Shown here piece after piece: positions 15,577-25,586 of a stretch of 64,000 nucleotides of DNA (its first letter is position 1; each line of letters opens with the position of its first letter). Below the pieces are notes generated by a model. That model was not told the origin of the DNA, made no database searches, and saw only the letters and a program-made list of their open reading frames with translations. Source of the DNA: Ruegeria sp. ANG-S4 (GTDB taxonomy: Bacteria; Pseudomonadota; Alphaproteobacteria; Rhodobacterales; Rhodobacteraceae). Made by a program: the position numbers and the translations under genes. Location of the stretch: assembly GCF_000814005.1 (NCBI RefSeq), contig NZ_JWLK01000001.1, positions 868,001-932,000 of the forward strand, given 5' to 3'.

Positions 15577-17121
15577 TCAGCCGCGCATGATCACACGCGT
15601 TTCGGACTTGACAGCGTTGGCGAGCGAGTTGAACCGTGCCTCGGCAACCTCATTGAACAAAGGCGCGGCATTCTTTGGCAATATCAGGTCAAGCTGTTGC
15701 TTTTTGGGGAAAAACCGCAGCTTGCCCATGGCGACGTTTGGTTTCATCCATAGCATCGCACCAAAGCGCATGGCCTTTCCAAGAATTTCGGCCTGTTTCT
15801 GTTCACGCTCGTCCAACAGCTCGTACAGAGGTGCAAACCGGTTGCCTTCGCGCTTGTTGCGGTAGCGATGCTGCAAAGCCAGCCCAATGAACACCCGTTC
15901 CGAGTGCTTAAGGCCGCTCATATTGGCGCGGGTCACGTATTCAAAGCAGACTTCGGCGCGGTAATCGGGATGCGCGCGCCAGCTGACGTCGTGCAACAAG
16001 CATGCAGCCTTGATCAGTCGCATCTTTTGCTGCGGAGCCGATTTGAACAGCGGAATGACAAAATCGAACAAATGCTTTCCGAACCCGGGAAGTCGCGCAT
16101 CCTTGGCTTCGGCAAAGCGGCTGGCTTCGATCAACGGGTCGCGGTCGCGCAGACGCTGCGGCATTTGCTGATACAGCAGCCCCTCGCGGATACCATAGCT
16201 GGAGATGGCGATGTCTTTGGGTTTAAAAGTCCGGATCAACCGCGCCAGAACGTCCATCGCATAAGGAATCAAAGCCATACGTGAGCCTGAAACACCGGCC
16301 TGACTGCGCAACTTGTCCGGGTCTCCCTGTTCAATGAATTTGATGGTCTCCTGCACCGACTTGTGCGTCATGCGATACTCGTGCAGCACGTTCAGCGGAT
16401 AACCGCGGCGCAGCATGTCCAACCGTGCGAAAGCCCTCCAGCTACCGCCGACCAGAAACAAGCGATCACGCTGCGGGCCCATCTGATCCCGCATATCTTC
16501 CAGCGTCTTTTTGATATGCGCCTTTCTTGCGCGCCGACCGCCCTTGATATCGCGCAGTTTCAAAGGCCCAAGGGCAGACGTCATGCGGCGACCCACCTCG
16601 CCGCCGCCGATCTCGGCCAGTTCAACCGACGAGCCGCCGATGTCGCATATCAATCCATATGCTCCGGGCCAACCCAGCAATACACCCTGCGCGGACAGGC
16701 GGGCCTCTTCCTCTCCGTCGACGACATTGATCGTCAGGCCGGTTTGGGCCTCGACCTCTTGGCAGAATTCCGGTCCATCCCTGGCTTCGCGCACGGCTGC
16801 GGTTGCCACGACATGCAAGTCGGGTAGCCCCAAATCCTTGGCCAGCGCCTGAAAGCGCAGCAAGGCCGCCATCGCGCGCTCGCGTCCCCGCGGGTTCAGA
16901 CGGCCTGTGTCCGAGAGACCCGCCCCAAGTTCGCACATGACCTTTTCGTTGTAAAAATATGCCGGGGATCGCGCTGCACCGTCAAAGATGACCATCCTGA
17001 CCGAGTTTGATCCCACGTCCACAACGCCAACCCGCGATAAGGCCCGCGCGCCCGGATCGTCGAACAATGGCCTGCCGAACAGGCCGTAATCCGATGTGTC
17101 AGTCTCGGCTGTCTGATCCAT
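15577..17121 (-). CDS. ppx: Ppx/GppA family exopolyphosphatase
   Basis: Cytoplasmic phosphatase of about 514 residues of the ASKHA fold, expected to hydrolyse inorganic polyphosphate or pppGpp. Motifs are VGVVDVGSNSVRMVIFDG (phosphate loop), ATAAVREARDGPEF, NVVDGEEEARLSAQG and CDIGGSSVELAEIGGG (second phosphate loop). A C-terminal HD-like region follows (ACLLHDVSWRAHPDYRAE), as in longer Ppx proteins. ATG 17121 is used because CTGGGGGAC lies upstream; an in-frame ATG 14 codons earlier is possible. In related genomes a polyphosphate kinase gene commonly lies between this gene and hdaA; here only 49 bp separate them. Confidence 0.9.
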   Translation of the reverse strand: MDQTAETDTSDYGLFGRPLFDDPGARALSRVGVVDVGSNSVRMVIFDGAARSPAYFYNEKVMCELGAGLSDTGRLNPRGRERAMAALLRFQALAKDLGLPDLHVVATAAVREARDGPEFCQEVEAQTGLTINVVDGEEEARLSAQGVLLGWPGAYGLICDIGGSSVELAEIGGGEVGRRMTSALGPLKLRDIKGGRRARKAHIKKTLEDMRDQMGPQRDRLFLVGGSWRAFARLDMLRRGYPLNVLHEYRMTHKSVQETIKFIEQGDPDKLRSQAGVSGSRMALIPYAMDVLARLIRTFKPKDIAISSYGIREGLLYQQMPQRLRDRDPLIEASRFAEAKDARLPGFGKHLFDFVIPLFKSAPQQKMRLIKAACLLHDVSWRAHPDYRAEVCFEYVTRANMSGLKHSERVFIGLALQHRYRNKREGNRFAPLYELLDEREQKQAEILGKAMRFGAMLWMKPNVAMGKLRFFPKKQQLDLILPKNAAPLFNEVAEARFNSLANAVKSETRVIMRG

Positions 17122-17170
17122 GAAGTCCCCAGTCCTTTGGGCCACAGGATGCGAAATCGTCATTCTTTGG

Positions 17171-17860
17171 TCAATCTTCCGTATTGTTGGCGGCCTGCAG
17201 CGTGTTCAAACAGCGCACGGCCAAAACCCGTGTGATTTCGCGCTTTTCGCTCAGCGCAAGATCGTCCAGATGTTTCACAACCGCTGCTGCGGCCTCAAAG
17301 CTGCGGTCCATGTGTTTTACAAGATAAGCGATCACGTCAGGGCCAGGATTCAATTGGCGATCGACGAACAACTTGGCCAGAACCGCCCCAAGCAGCGCGT
17401 CGTCCGGCGCTTCAAGGCTGACGTGATGTGATCCTTGCACGCGGCTTTGCAGATCGGCCAGCGACAAGCCCCAGAATGTCGGAGCTTCCCGCCCTGTCAG
17501 AAGCAGCGCATTGCCCTCGGCCAGCGCCAGGTTGTGCAGGTGGAACAGCGCGTTCTGTCGTTCTGCGTCACCTGCGATCAAAGGCACGTCTTCGACGGCC
17601 ACAGGGGTGTTGGCCAATTCCGGGACATCATCGTGGCGCAGCGCGGTCGAGCGCACGATCTGCCCGCCGGTCTCGGCAGCCCAGACATGGGCGAGATGGG
17701 TTTTTCCCGCGCCAGCCGGTCCACTCAGCACCAGTTTGTTGCCCGGCCACGACGTGGCCGAGATCATGGCGACGGCCAATGCGTTAGCGGGGGAGACAAA
17801 GAAATCCTCGCGGCCCAAGGCTGTCTTGGACGGAAGATCAAAACTGAGCTGCGTGGCCAT
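17171..17860 (-). CDS. hdaA: HdaA-like regulatory ATPase (DnaA-domain protein)
   Basis: Protein of 229 residues related to the AAA+ domain of DnaA, like Hda/HdaA, which with the beta clamp promotes DnaA-ATP hydrolysis and limits re-initiation. The N-terminal QLSFDLP (residues 4-10) fits the clamp-binding consensus QL-x-L/F-x-L. Walker A is GPAGAGKTH, and a weak Walker B is AVEDVPL. The rest matches the small helical DnaA-like lid (ERQNALFHLHNLALAEGNALLLTGREAP). The DnaA DNA-binding domain is absent. Its start directly abuts the stop of the PerM-type gene, so both are in one operon in this order: perM, hdaA, ppx. Confidence 0.85.
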   Translation of the reverse strand: MATQLSFDLPSKTALGREDFFVSPANALAVAMISATSWPGNKLVLSGPAGAGKTHLAHVWAAETGGQIVRSTALRHDDVPELANTPVAVEDVPLIAGDAERQNALFHLHNLALAEGNALLLTGREAPTFWGLSLADLQSRVQGSHHVSLEAPDDALLGAVLAKLFVDRQLNPGPDVIAYLVKHMDRSFEAAAAVVKHLDDLALSEKREITRVLAVRCLNTLQAANNTED

Positions 17861-18934
17861 TTACTCTGGGTCCCGGGCCTGCCCATCCAGGCCGGTGTAC
17901 AAGCGGCTGTTAAGGTATTGATGCGTGGCGAACCGCGCCAGAACCCCAAGCGCCGCCGCCACCGGAACGGCAATCAACATGCCGACAAAACCAAAAAGTG
18001 CGCCGAACACCGATAACGCAAGCAGCAACCAAACCGGATGCAAACCAACGGAACTGCCGACCAGTTTAGGGGTCAGGAAGTTACCCTCGGTCACTTGACC
18101 CAGCATGAAAATACCGGCGACCAAGGCCACGTGCGTCCACTCTCCCCAGAATTGGAACAGGGCCAATCCGATTGCCAACGTTCCGCCGATCAATGCGCCG
18201 AGGTAGGGGATGAACGTCACCAACCCGGCTATGGCACCAACAATCAGGCCGAACTGCAACCCGACAACCATCAATGCGATTGCGTAATATGTTCCAAGGA
18301 TCAGGCACACGGTACCCATGCCGCGCACGAACGAGGCCAGAACCGCGTCAATCTCGCCGGCAAGGCGTTTGATTGTCGGCGCGTGATCGCGGGGCAGTAG
18401 CTCTCCGATACGGGCGATCATGCGATCCCAGTCCAACAGCAAGTAGACAGCGACGACCGGAACGATCACAAGCAAAACGACAACGTTGATGGCTGATCCG
18501 ACCGAGGCCAGAACGGTTTGCAAGACGTCCCCGGTTTTGGACTTCAGCGTTTCACCGAAGGATACAAGCATCTGGTGGGTGCTGGATTCGCGGTCCAGCA
18601 GCGACGGGAACTGTTTCTCGATAAACGCCCGCATTTCCTTGAACAGGTTGGGCATGACGTCGATCAGATCAAGAAGCTGAGTGATGAGGGCCGGAACCAC
18701 CATCAGGATCATCAGCACGAACCCCAGCATTCCGACGACCGTGATCAGGGCGGTCGCGGCGACGCGCGACAGACCCAGTTTTTCCAGACGGTCTGCTACG
18801 GGATCCAGAAAATATGCGATGGCACCGCCGATCACGAATGGCAAAAGCACGTCGCCCAGTAGCCAAAGCACAAGGATAAAAACGGCCGCGGCAATGCCCC
18901 AATATCTCAGCTGATCCTTAACCGGCAAAGCCAT
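17861..18934 (-). CDS. AI-2E/PerM family membrane permease
   Basis: Inner-membrane protein of 357 residues with about seven to eight helices. The family pattern is present: an N-terminal pair (YWGIAAAVFILVLWLLGDVLLPFVIGGAIAYFLDPVADRLEKLGLSR), a soluble insert of about 100 residues carrying LLLDWDRM and MGTVCLILGTYYAIAL, and the C-terminal FIPYLGALIGGTLAIGLAL, then LTPKLVGSSVGLHPVWLLLALSVFGALFGFVGMLIAVPVAA. Transport substrates for this family range from autoinducer-2 to Na+/Li+, so I do not assign one. ATG 18934 is preferred over an in-frame start 23 codons upstream. It heads the perM-hdaA-ppx operon. Confidence 0.85.
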   Translation of the reverse strand: MALPVKDQLRYWGIAAAVFILVLWLLGDVLLPFVIGGAIAYFLDPVADRLEKLGLSRVAATALITVVGMLGFVLMILMVVPALITQLLDLIDVMPNLFKEMRAFIEKQFPSLLDRESSTHQMLVSFGETLKSKTGDVLQTVLASVGSAINVVVLLVIVPVVAVYLLLDWDRMIARIGELLPRDHAPTIKRLAGEIDAVLASFVRGMGTVCLILGTYYAIALMVVGLQFGLIVGAIAGLVTFIPYLGALIGGTLAIGLALFQFWGEWTHVALVAGIFMLGQVTEGNFLTPKLVGSSVGLHPVWLLLALSVFGALFGFVGMLIAVPVAAALGVLARFATHQYLNSRLYTGLDGQARDPE

Positions 18935-19035
18935 CGTGCATCCTTCTGTTGCGGTGCCTGAAGTGTTCTTGGCCCAACGGGCCAAGCGATGCAAGGGCTT
19001 CATGCGGCAAGGGATTTGCCGGGTTCGCGCGATGT

Positions 19036-20400
19036 TCAGAACACACGGACACCTTGACGGTCGAGTTCCGCGTGAACGGGGCTCAGGTTCAATTTGTCCA
19101 GATCTTTATTGCTCTTCAGTGACAAGGCCGCCGCAATGCCCGCGCCCTGTCCCATGACCGCACAACAGGCCATGTTCCGTGTCGCTGCGTGGGCAACCCG
19201 ATCTGCCCCGTGCGAGCGTCCTGCGACCAGCAGACCTTTGACGCCCTTCGGCAGCATCGAACGGTAAGGGACCTGCATATAGCGCCCGGTCGTGGGTAGG
19301 ATCAGAATGCCATAACCATCGATAAATTCAGGGTAAATGCCAATCGAGTCTTCGAAACGCCCCTCATGGCGAGCGTCCTCTTCGGTCATGTTGTAGACCG
19401 CGTCGATCTTGCGGGTGTCGCGGATGCCAATGGTCATCCCGAAATTCCGCAACCGCGCGTTTTCACAACCGGGCATGAAGCGGCGCAGCGCCTCGATGGC
19501 CAGCATCGACTGGCGGCGTCCCTCGATCTCGCCCTTCGTCAGGCTGTCGGGGTCGGTGCCGTCGATCTCGGCCAGATGGATCAGGTTCATATAGGTCAGT
19601 TCACCCGTGTCATGCATCGCCCCCCAGGTGCCTGCGATGGTGTTCAGATGCGGCGGGATCAGGCCTTGGTCGATGGCCTGCTGAAAGGGTTTGTGTACGA
19701 AGGGTGAGAACATATCGTCCTCTTTGCCCGAGGTTTCGATGTTCCACTCACCTCCGCCGCCCCAATCCTTGTAGGTCTGCGGGTCGGCCTTGACGCCTTC
19801 CATGAACGCGCGCTTGTCGACACCGGCCAGATGAAACATGACCGACGCCGCCATCATGTCCTCGCGCGGGGTTTTATGTGTTGGCGCGCCCGCACGATGG
19901 GCCACGTCCGCGTCACCGGTTGCGTCTATGACAACGCGGGCCAGAATCGCTTCGCGACCTGCCTTCGACTCGGTGATCACGCCGGTAATCCGGTTGCCGT
20001 CCATGATCGGAGCCACGAATTGCCGGTGCAGCATGGGATGCACTCCGGCTTCCTCAACCAGTTTGTCGGCCACCAGCTTGAACCCCTCGCTGTCCAGCTC
20101 ATAGCTCAGCGATTGGCTCTCGGGCACGGCAGCACCCATATCCTTGGCGCGGGTCTCGAACTCCAGCCCGATACCGCCCGCCTCAACCGTTTGTTCGTGG
20201 CGGTACCAGGCGAACCCCTCGACACCGACGGTGGTGATATTGCCGCCCATGCACCCAAACCGGTCCATGAGCGTAACCTCGGCTCCCGCGCGCGCTGCGG
20301 CCAAAGCGGCGGCCAGCCCGGCAGGGCCAGAGCCCACGACCAGAATATCGGTTTGATGGATCACGGGGATCTGGCGGGCGGGTTCCTGAATCGTCTGCAT
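19036..20400 (-). CDS. FAD-dependent oxidoreductase (FAD_oxidored family)
   Basis: Protein of 454 residues with an N-terminal Rossmann dinucleotide fold DILVVGSGPAGLAAALAAARAG, followed by acidic-to-Asp strand end VTLMDRFGCMGGN. The second FAD-contacting segment is VVIDATGDADVAHRAGA, and the C-terminal portion has GRSHGADRVAHAATRNMACCAVMGQGAG, both typical of the PF12831 family that includes thiazole-synthase-like and dihydroorotate or sugar-related oxidases. The substrate is unknown. No signal peptide. Its start lies 47 bp from an operator-like sequence that also occurs before the ABC transporter at 27 kb. The gene diverges from proS across 169 bp. Confidence 0.85.
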   Translation of the reverse strand: MQTIQEPARQIPVIHQTDILVVGSGPAGLAAALAAARAGAEVTLMDRFGCMGGNITTVGVEGFAWYRHEQTVEAGGIGLEFETRAKDMGAAVPESQSLSYELDSEGFKLVADKLVEEAGVHPMLHRQFVAPIMDGNRITGVITESKAGREAILARVVIDATGDADVAHRAGAPTHKTPREDMMAASVMFHLAGVDKRAFMEGVKADPQTYKDWGGGGEWNIETSGKEDDMFSPFVHKPFQQAIDQGLIPPHLNTIAGTWGAMHDTGELTYMNLIHLAEIDGTDPDSLTKGEIEGRRQSMLAIEALRRFMPGCENARLRNFGMTIGIRDTRKIDAVYNMTEEDARHEGRFEDSIGIYPEFIDGYGILILPTTGRYMQVPYRSMLPKGVKGLLVAGRSHGADRVAHAATRNMACCAVMGQGAGIAAALSLKSNKDLDKLNLSPVHAELDRQGVRVF

Positions 20401-20446
20401 CGGCGCCTCTTGGTTTTACAATTTCGGCACAATTGAAGAACATGAC

Positions 20447-20463
20447 TGACGGGTCAATCAAAA
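20447..20463. promoter_or_regulatory. Operator-like motif before the FAD oxidoreductase
   Basis: TGACGGGTCAATCAAAA, containing TGAC-GG-GTCA. The reverse complement reads TTGATTGACCCGTCA. It matches 14 of 15 bases of the site at 27104-27118 before the quaternary-amine ABC transporter. The protein that binds it is not in the window; TetR-type regulators such as BetI use sites of this form. Confidence 0.45.
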
Positions 20464-20569
20464 AAACAGGCAGGCCACGGCTCGCAAAATCGCCAATGCC
20501 CGATTGCCCCCGGCGAGGCTTTGGCATAATCACCTTTGAAGTCGAATTCTTTGCTTTGAAGGTCCACCA

Positions 20570-21910
20570 ATGCGCCTCAGCCGTTACTTTCTGCCCGTAC
20601 TCAAGGAAAACCCGTCCGAGGCGCAGATCGTCAGCCACCGGCTGATGCTGCGCGCCGGCATGATCAAGCAGGCCGCCGCCGGGATTTATTCGTGGCTGCC
20701 CCTTGGGTTCAAAGTCCTGCGCAAGCTCGAAAACATCGTGCACGAGGAGCAGGCGCGGGCGGGTCACATCGCGATCCAGATGCCGATCCTGCAATCAGCC
20801 GAGCTGTGGCGCGAATCCGGGCGTTACGATGATTACGGTCAGGAAATGCTGCGGATGCAGGACCGCCACGGGCGCGACATGCTTTATACTCCCACGGCCG
20901 AGGAACTGGTCACCGATATCTTCCGCGGGAACGTCAACAGCTACAAAGACCTGCCGCTGACCCTCTATCAGATCCAGTGGAAATTCCGTGACGAAATCCG
21001 CCCGCGCTTTGGCGTGATGCGGGGGCGCGAGTTCTACATGAAGGACGGCTACAACTTCGACCTGACCAAGGAAGACGCGCTGCACGCCTATAGCCGCCAT
21101 CTGGTCAGCTATCTGCGCACCTATGAGCGGATGGGCCTGCAAGCCATACCCATGCGTGCCGATTCCGGCCCGATTGGTGGCGATGACACGCATGAGTTCC
21201 TTGTGCTGGCAGACACAGGCGAGTCCGAGGTGTTCTATGACAGCGCCGTCACCGATCTGAGCTTTGGTGATCGCGAGATCGACTATGACAGCCGCGAACA
21301 GTGTCAGGCGATCCTTGAAGAGTTCACCTCGAAATACGCTCGCACCGACGAAACCCATGACGAGGCGCTGTTCAATCAGATCCCGGAAGAACGCCGCCGC
21401 GTGGCGCGCGGGATCGAGGTTGGCCAGATCTTCTATTTTGGCACCAAGTATTCCGAACCTCTGGGTGCGACCGTTCAAGGCCCGGATGGCAAGCCGGTTC
21501 CGGTTCACATGGGCAGCCACGGTATCGGGGTCAGCCGACTGGTCGGCGCGATCATCGAGGCCAGCCACGATGACAAGGGCATCATCTGGCCCGAAGGCGT
21601 GACACCGTTCCATTGCGGTATCGTCAATCTGAAGCAAGGCGATGAAGAGGCTGATGCGGCCTGTGACAAAATCTATGCCGCGCTAGCCGCACTGGGGCTT
21701 GAGCCGCTTTATGATGATCGTAACGAACGGGCAGGCGGCAAGTTTGCCACGATGGACCTGATCGGTCTGCCCTGGCGCATCACTATCGGGCCGCGTGGTC
21801 TGAAAAACGGTGTGGTCGAACTGACCAGCCGCCGCACAGGCGAAAGCGAAGAACTCAGCCCCGAGGCTGCGGTGACCAAACTCGCTGAAATCTACAAGGG
21901 CATCGCCTGA
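20570..21910 (+). CDS. proS: Prolyl-tRNA synthetase
   Basis: Class II aminoacyl-tRNA synthetase of 446 residues that charges tRNA-Pro. Motif 1 lies near [24 protein letters not shown]; motif 2 is [28 protein letters not shown] with the ATP-binding Arg residues; and motif 3 is [16 protein letters not shown]. The C-terminal anticodon-binding domain covers about 350-446 ([26 protein letters not shown]). The shorter length, lacking the YbaK-like editing insert of E. coli ProRS, is the normal alphaproteobacterial form. An open-frame ATG at 20570 fits the family start [18 protein letters not shown]. It precedes the lol genes as in many Rhodobacterales. Confidence 0.97.
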   Translation: MRLSRYFLPVLKENPSEAQIVSHRLMLRAGMIKQAAAGIYSWLPLGFKVLRKLENIVHEEQARAGHIAIQMPILQSAELWRESGRYDDYGQEMLRMQDRHGRDMLYTPTAEELVTDIFRGNVNSYKDLPLTLYQIQWKFRDEIRPRFGVMRGREFYMKDGYNFDLTKEDALHAYSRHLVSYLRTYERMGLQAIPMRADSGPIGGDDTHEFLVLADTGESEVFYDSAVTDLSFGDREIDYDSREQCQAILEEFTSKYARTDETHDEALFNQIPEERRRVARGIEVGQIFYFGTKYSEPLGATVQGPDGKPVPVHMGSHGIGVSRLVGAIIEASHDDKGIIWPEGVTPFHCGIVNLKQGDEEADAACDKIYAALAALGLEPLYDDRNERAGGKFATMDLIGLPWRITIGPRGLKNGVVELTSRRTGESEELSPEAAVTKLAEIYKGIA

Positions 21911-21940
21911 TCCGGGCGATGCGCAAGGCGCTTGCGGACC

Positions 21941-22300
21941 TTAGGAGCGATTGACTGTTGGCCGAGCGGCCAGCAAGTCACCGTCGGCGTCGCGCCCTCT
22001 GGCAACCACGATGGGACGGCCCATCCGGCCAACCAGCTCTTTCAGATCCAGACCCAGAAACCGTAGGCCGCAGACCCGTTCGTTCGTCGCACGATCCGTG
22101 ATGCACAAAGACCCCTGACGGAACGCCAGACGATATCCTTTGTCTCGCAGGATGTCTGTCAGGTTGCTCCAGCTTGCTGCGGTTGCAAATAAAGGCCGGA
22201 TCGCCGCTCTGAGCAGCGCGGCCGTTTCGCAATCCAATTCTGATGATGCTTTGCGGGCCAAAATCGGGCCCGATTCATAAATGTTCTTTTGAATACCCAT
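21941..22300 (-). CDS. Conserved hypothetical protein
   Basis: Protein of 119 residues without signal peptide or membrane segment. The core WSNLTDILRDKGYRLAFRQGSLCITDRATNERVCGLRFLGLDLKELVGRMGRP looks like a small alpha/beta domain and has the flavour of domains seen near mobilisation proteins, but I do not recognise a defined family. ATG 22300 is chosen because GGGAGG lies at ideal spacing, whereas an earlier in-frame start has none. Its promoter would lie in the AT-rich gap before lolC. It is convergent with proS and about 30 bp from its end. Confidence 0.6.
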   Translation of the reverse strand: MGIQKNIYESGPILARKASSELDCETAALLRAAIRPLFATAASWSNLTDILRDKGYRLAFRQGSLCITDRATNERVCGLRFLGLDLKELVGRMGRPIVVARGRDADGDLLAARPTVNRS

Positions 22301-22692
22301 GAGCGACCTCCCGCTCTTAACTCTTAAAACTGTGTCCCCCGAACTGTAGGGTGACAAAATTACACAAAATAAGCAAAGCGCGAAACATAGTTACGTAGTA
22401 AATGTTGCTTTAAGGACTCGCATTATTGCTTTACTCGTCACATTGACTTCATAGCTGAAACAATACCCGGTTGTCTGTGAAGGGCTTCACAACTGAGGGT
22501 ATATTAATCGGGAATCGCTTTCTCTGCTGGCTAGAGTGGATTTCGTACGCACGTCCGATGATTCGATTTGTCGAGAGCCTGAACCCTGCGTTCGGCGTGG
22601 CTGGGCCGGGTTGCCTCGACAAATGACACATCTGCCTTGACCATCCGTTGAAATGCCGAAAGGGTCGCCGCGACACAATTGCCGGAGCAGTA
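22301..22692. other. 392-bp intergenic region before lolC
   Basis: Markedly AT-rich for this genome in its left half (22320-22450), then ordinary. No gene seen. It holds the divergent promoters for the hypothetical gene and the lol operon. A repeated octamer TTGCTTTA occurs at about 22406 and 22428. No further structure recognised. Confidence 0.5.
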
Positions 22693-23979
22693 ATGGCCAA
22701 GACGCCCCCGCCTTTCGCCCCATTTGAATGGAAAATAGCATGGCGCTATTTGCGTGCCCGTCGCGCCGAAGGCGGCGTCAGCGTGATGACGTGGATTTCG
22801 CTGATCGGCATAACACTTGCTGTGTTTGCGCTTATTGCAACATTGGCAGTTCGGTCGGGGTTCCGGTCCGAATTTGTCGGAACGATCCTGGGCGCAAATG
22901 CGCATGTGACGGTTTACTCCGCTGGTGAGATCGACGCGCAGGGTCAGGTGGATCGGACGATTTCGGACTACGACGAAACGGCGACGCGGATCGCAGAAGT
23001 GCCGGGCGTCGTAAGGGCCGCGCCTTTGGTCAAGGGGCAGGTTCTGCTGACAAATCGTGACCGCAGTACCGGTGTCGAAGTCTTTGGGATACGGCGGGAT
23101 GACCTGTTCCGCTTGCCCGGTATCGCCGACAGCGAACAGGCGTATGGTGATCTTTCGCAGTTCGAAAACGGAATAGCTATCGGGTCCGGTGTGGCACGCG
23201 CAATTGGGGCAACGGTCGGGGACACGATCAGGATGACATCGCCCAATGGGGTCAAAACCGCCTTTGGGACCTCGCCGCGCGTGAATGCATATGACGTCGT
23301 CTATGTTTTTTCTGCAGGTCGGTACGACATTGACCGAACACGGGTCTACATGCCCTTCGCCGAAGCGCAGAGCTTTTTCAATCGAGACGGCGTTGCGGAT
23401 GAAATTGAGGTCATGGTCGAACAGCCCGAAAACATGAACCCGGTGTTGATACCGATTTTGGAAGCCGCGGGGGAACGCGCGCAAATCTGGACCTGGCAGG
23501 ACGCGTCCGGCGGCTTTTTGCGGGCGCTGGAAGTCGAAGACAACGTGATGTTCATCATCCTTTCGATCCTCGTTTTGATCGCCGCAATGAATATCGTGTC
23601 CGGTTTGATCATGCTGGTCAAAAACAAAGGCAGGGATATCGGAATATTGCGAACGATCGGCCTGAGCGAGGGATCAGTCCTGCGCGTGTTCTTTATTTGT
23701 GGTGCCTTCACCGGGATAATCGGGACCGTGATGGGTGTTGTGCTCGGATGTCTGTTTGCCCTGTATATCGATCCGATTTTCTCGTTCGTGAATTTCGTGA
23801 TGGGTGGGGGTGTCTGGGACCCTGCAATTCGCGGAATTTACGCCCTTCCGGCGGAACTGCATCTGTCGGATGTGCTTAAGGCGGTTGGTTTGTCCTTGGG
23901 TCTGTCGTTTCTTGTCACCTACTTTCCGGCCCGCCGCGCGGCCCGGCTGAACCCGGTCGAGGCGCTGCGCTATGAATGA
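22693..23979 (+). CDS. Lipoprotein-releasing ABC transporter membrane protein LolC/E
   Basis: Inner-membrane permease of 428 residues for extracting lipoproteins from the inner membrane and passing them to LolA. It has the four-helix LolC/E plan: one helix at about residues 30-55 ([30 protein letters not shown]), a large periplasmic domain of about 220 residues, then three helices ([85 protein letters not shown]). The terminal P-x-E-A-L-R-Y-E is a MacB/LolE hallmark. Alphaproteobacteria have a single LolC/E rather than separate LolC and LolE, so I do not choose between them. ATG 22693 is favoured. The stop overlaps lolD by eight bases. Confidence 0.92.
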   Translation: MAKTPPPFAPFEWKIAWRYLRARRAEGGVSVMTWISLIGITLAVFALIATLAVRSGFRSEFVGTILGANAHVTVYSAGEIDAQGQVDRTISDYDETATRIAEVPGVVRAAPLVKGQVLLTNRDRSTGVEVFGIRRDDLFRLPGIADSEQAYGDLSQFENGIAIGSGVARAIGATVGDTIRMTSPNGVKTAFGTSPRVNAYDVVYVFSAGRYDIDRTRVYMPFAEAQSFFNRDGVADEIEVMVEQPENMNPVLIPILEAAGERAQIWTWQDASGGFLRALEVEDNVMFIILSILVLIAAMNIVSGLIMLVKNKGRDIGILRTIGLSEGSVLRVFFICGAFTGIIGTVMGVVLGCLFALYIDPIFSFVNFVMGGGVWDPAIRGIYALPAELHLSDVLKAVGLSLGLSFLVTYFPARRAARLNPVEALRYE

Positions 23980-24658
23980 CGCGACACTTCGGCTGAGTGG
24001 CCTGACAAAGACTTACCTTACCGGCACACCCGGAGAAGTGCAGGTTCTGCGCGGTGCCGATCTTGAATTGCGCGCCGGAGAGGCCGTTGCCCTTGTCGCG
24101 CCGTCCGGGGCAGGGAAATCAACACTCTTGCATATTGCCGGGCTGCTGGATTCACCGGATGCAGGTGTTGTTGAGATCGCCGGTCAGGACCTGAAGGGCA
24201 AAGGCGACCGCACCCGGACGGCAATCCGACGCCAGGATGTCGGGTTCGTCTACCAGTTCCACCACTTGTTGCCCGAATTCACGGCGTTGGAGAACATCGC
24301 TTTGCCGCAGCTGGCCAACGGCGCGTCAGAAAAAGCTGCCAGAGATCGGGCGATGACGTTGCTGGACAGGGTCGGCGTTGCCGCGCGGGCCGATCATCGT
24401 CCGGCCGCGCTTTCGGGTGGTGAACAGCAGCGGGTGGCGTTTTGTCGGGCGCTGGCCAACAGCCCGCGCTTGTTGCTGGCGGATGAGCCGACGGGAAATC
24501 TGGATCCCGAAACATCGGATCAGGTTTTCGAAGCGCTCATGAGCCTCGTGCGCGAGGACGGTCTTTCAGCGTTGATTGCCACCCACAACTTTGACCTCGC
24601 GGCCCGAATGGACCGGATGGTGCGGCTGGAGGCCGGTGTGCTCAGGCCAGTTGAGTGA
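23972..24658 (+). CDS. lolD: Lipoprotein-releasing ABC transporter ATPase
   Basis: ATPase of 228 residues that powers LolC/E. Walker [11 protein letters not shown]-loop [21 protein letters not shown] signature LSGGEQQR, Walker [13 protein letters not shown] and the H-loop ATHNFDLA are all present. The sequence belongs to the MacB/LolD group. Start codon ATG 23972 overlaps the lolC/E stop, showing translational coupling. Its own end overlaps the convergent EamA/YdcZ-type gene by 17 bp. The proS-lolC/E-lolD order is common in Rhodobacterales. Confidence 0.95.
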   Translation: MNDATLRLSGLTKTYLTGTPGEVQVLRGADLELRAGEAVALVAPSGAGKSTLLHIAGLLDSPDAGVVEIAGQDLKGKGDRTRTAIRRQDVGFVYQFHHLLPEFTALENIALPQLANGASEKAARDRAMTLLDRVGVAARADHRPAALSGGEQQRVAFCRALANSPRLLLADEPTGNLDPETSDQVFEALMSLVREDGLSALIATHNFDLAARMDRMVRLEAGVLRPVE

Positions 24659-25079
24659 TTGCGACCCCCGCCGCCATCACTGCGATTCCACCCGCACGCA
24701 TCCAGGTCAACGGCGTGACCTGAGCGCCGAAAAGCCCGTAATGGTCGATTGCCGCCGTACTGATCAATTGTCCCAACAGAACAAAAAACACCGCGTTTCC
24801 GACCCCGAAATGAGGGGCGACATGGGTAATGGATAGCACATAGAACGCGATGAGAACGCCAGCCAGAAACAGATGTTTTGGCGCTTGCGCGGCCTTGGCA
24901 AACGCCTGACCGCCCGGCATCACAAGCAACACTAATGCAGACGCAACAAATGCAATCGCAAACAGGATGACGGCAGCGGTTGTCGGCGATCCGATCAACC
25001 GCCCCAATGCCGCATTCAGTGCCGCAAGAATGGGGATACCGATCCCGGCCGCCAGCATGATCGCTGCGTATTGTGTCAT
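24642..25079 (-). CDS. DMT-family transporter, YdcZ (DUF606) type
   Basis: Small inner-membrane protein of 145 residues with about five helices ([116 protein letters not shown]). The Pro-rich second helix and the [19 protein letters not shown] segment are those of the DUF606/YdcZ branch of the drug/metabolite superfamily, which is often half-sized. ATG 25079 follows GAGGTGAGC-like sequence and gives the standard N-terminus; longer upstream starts are rejected. Substrate unknown. It faces lolD and diverges from the cytochrome c gene. Confidence 0.8.
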   Translation of the reverse strand: MTQYAAIMLAAGIGIPILAALNAALGRLIGSPTTAAVILFAIAFVASALVLLVMPGGQAFAKAAQAPKHLFLAGVLIAFYVLSITHVAPHFGVGNAVFFVLLGQLISTAAIDHYGLFGAQVTPLTWMRAGGIAVMAAGVAITQLA

Positions 25080-25174
25080 GAAGCTCACCTGTGCGCTGCC
25101 CTCGTTGATCTGGATCATTGCGGCAACCTGCCCGCTGGGCAAGCCTGCAAATGTGTTTTCCAACGGAGGATGAT

Positions 25175-25582
25175 ATGACGGGTTGGTTACTTGGATCAGG
25201 AGTGTTCGCACTGGCTGTTGGGATCGCACCGATTGCCGCAGCGCAGGACGTGGCAACCGGTGAAGAACTTTACATGCATTACTGCGCAACGTGCCACGGG
25301 CTGGATGCCGCCGGGCAGGGGCCCATGGCGGCGGTTCTTGTCATCCAGCCGACCAACCTGAAAACGCTGGCTGATTCAGAAGGTGTCTTTCCCACAGCGC
25401 GGGTCGTGGAGCGGATCGACGGGCGTGATCCGTTGGTCAGCCACGGCAGCCCGATGCCGGTTTACGGTCCGTATTTCGAAGGGCAGGACACCGCGATCAA
25501 AACGCCAGCGGGCCAGCCGATACTGACCAGCAAGCCAATTGCCGATTTGGTCGAATACCTGAAAACGCTGCAGTCAAACTAG
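25175..25582 (+). CDS. Class I c-type cytochrome
   Basis: Periplasmic cytochrome c of 135 residues. A signal peptide (MTGWLLGSGVFALAVGIAPIAAAQD) is followed by GEELYMHYCATCHGLDAAGQG, in which CATCH binds haem covalently and the His is the proximal ligand. The distal Met is probably in SHGSPMPVYG. The fold size suits a single-haem class I cytochrome of the c-551/c6 type. ATG 25175 is preceded by GGAGGA. Its partner is not evident. It lies alone between two minus-strand genes, so it is probably monocistronic. Confidence 0.88.
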   Translation: MTGWLLGSGVFALAVGIAPIAAAQDVATGEELYMHYCATCHGLDAAGQGPMAAVLVIQPTNLKTLADSEGVFPTARVVERIDGRDPLVSHGSPMPVYGPYFEGQDTAIKTPAGQPILTSKPIADLVEYLKTLQSN

Positions 25583-25586
25583 GCCC

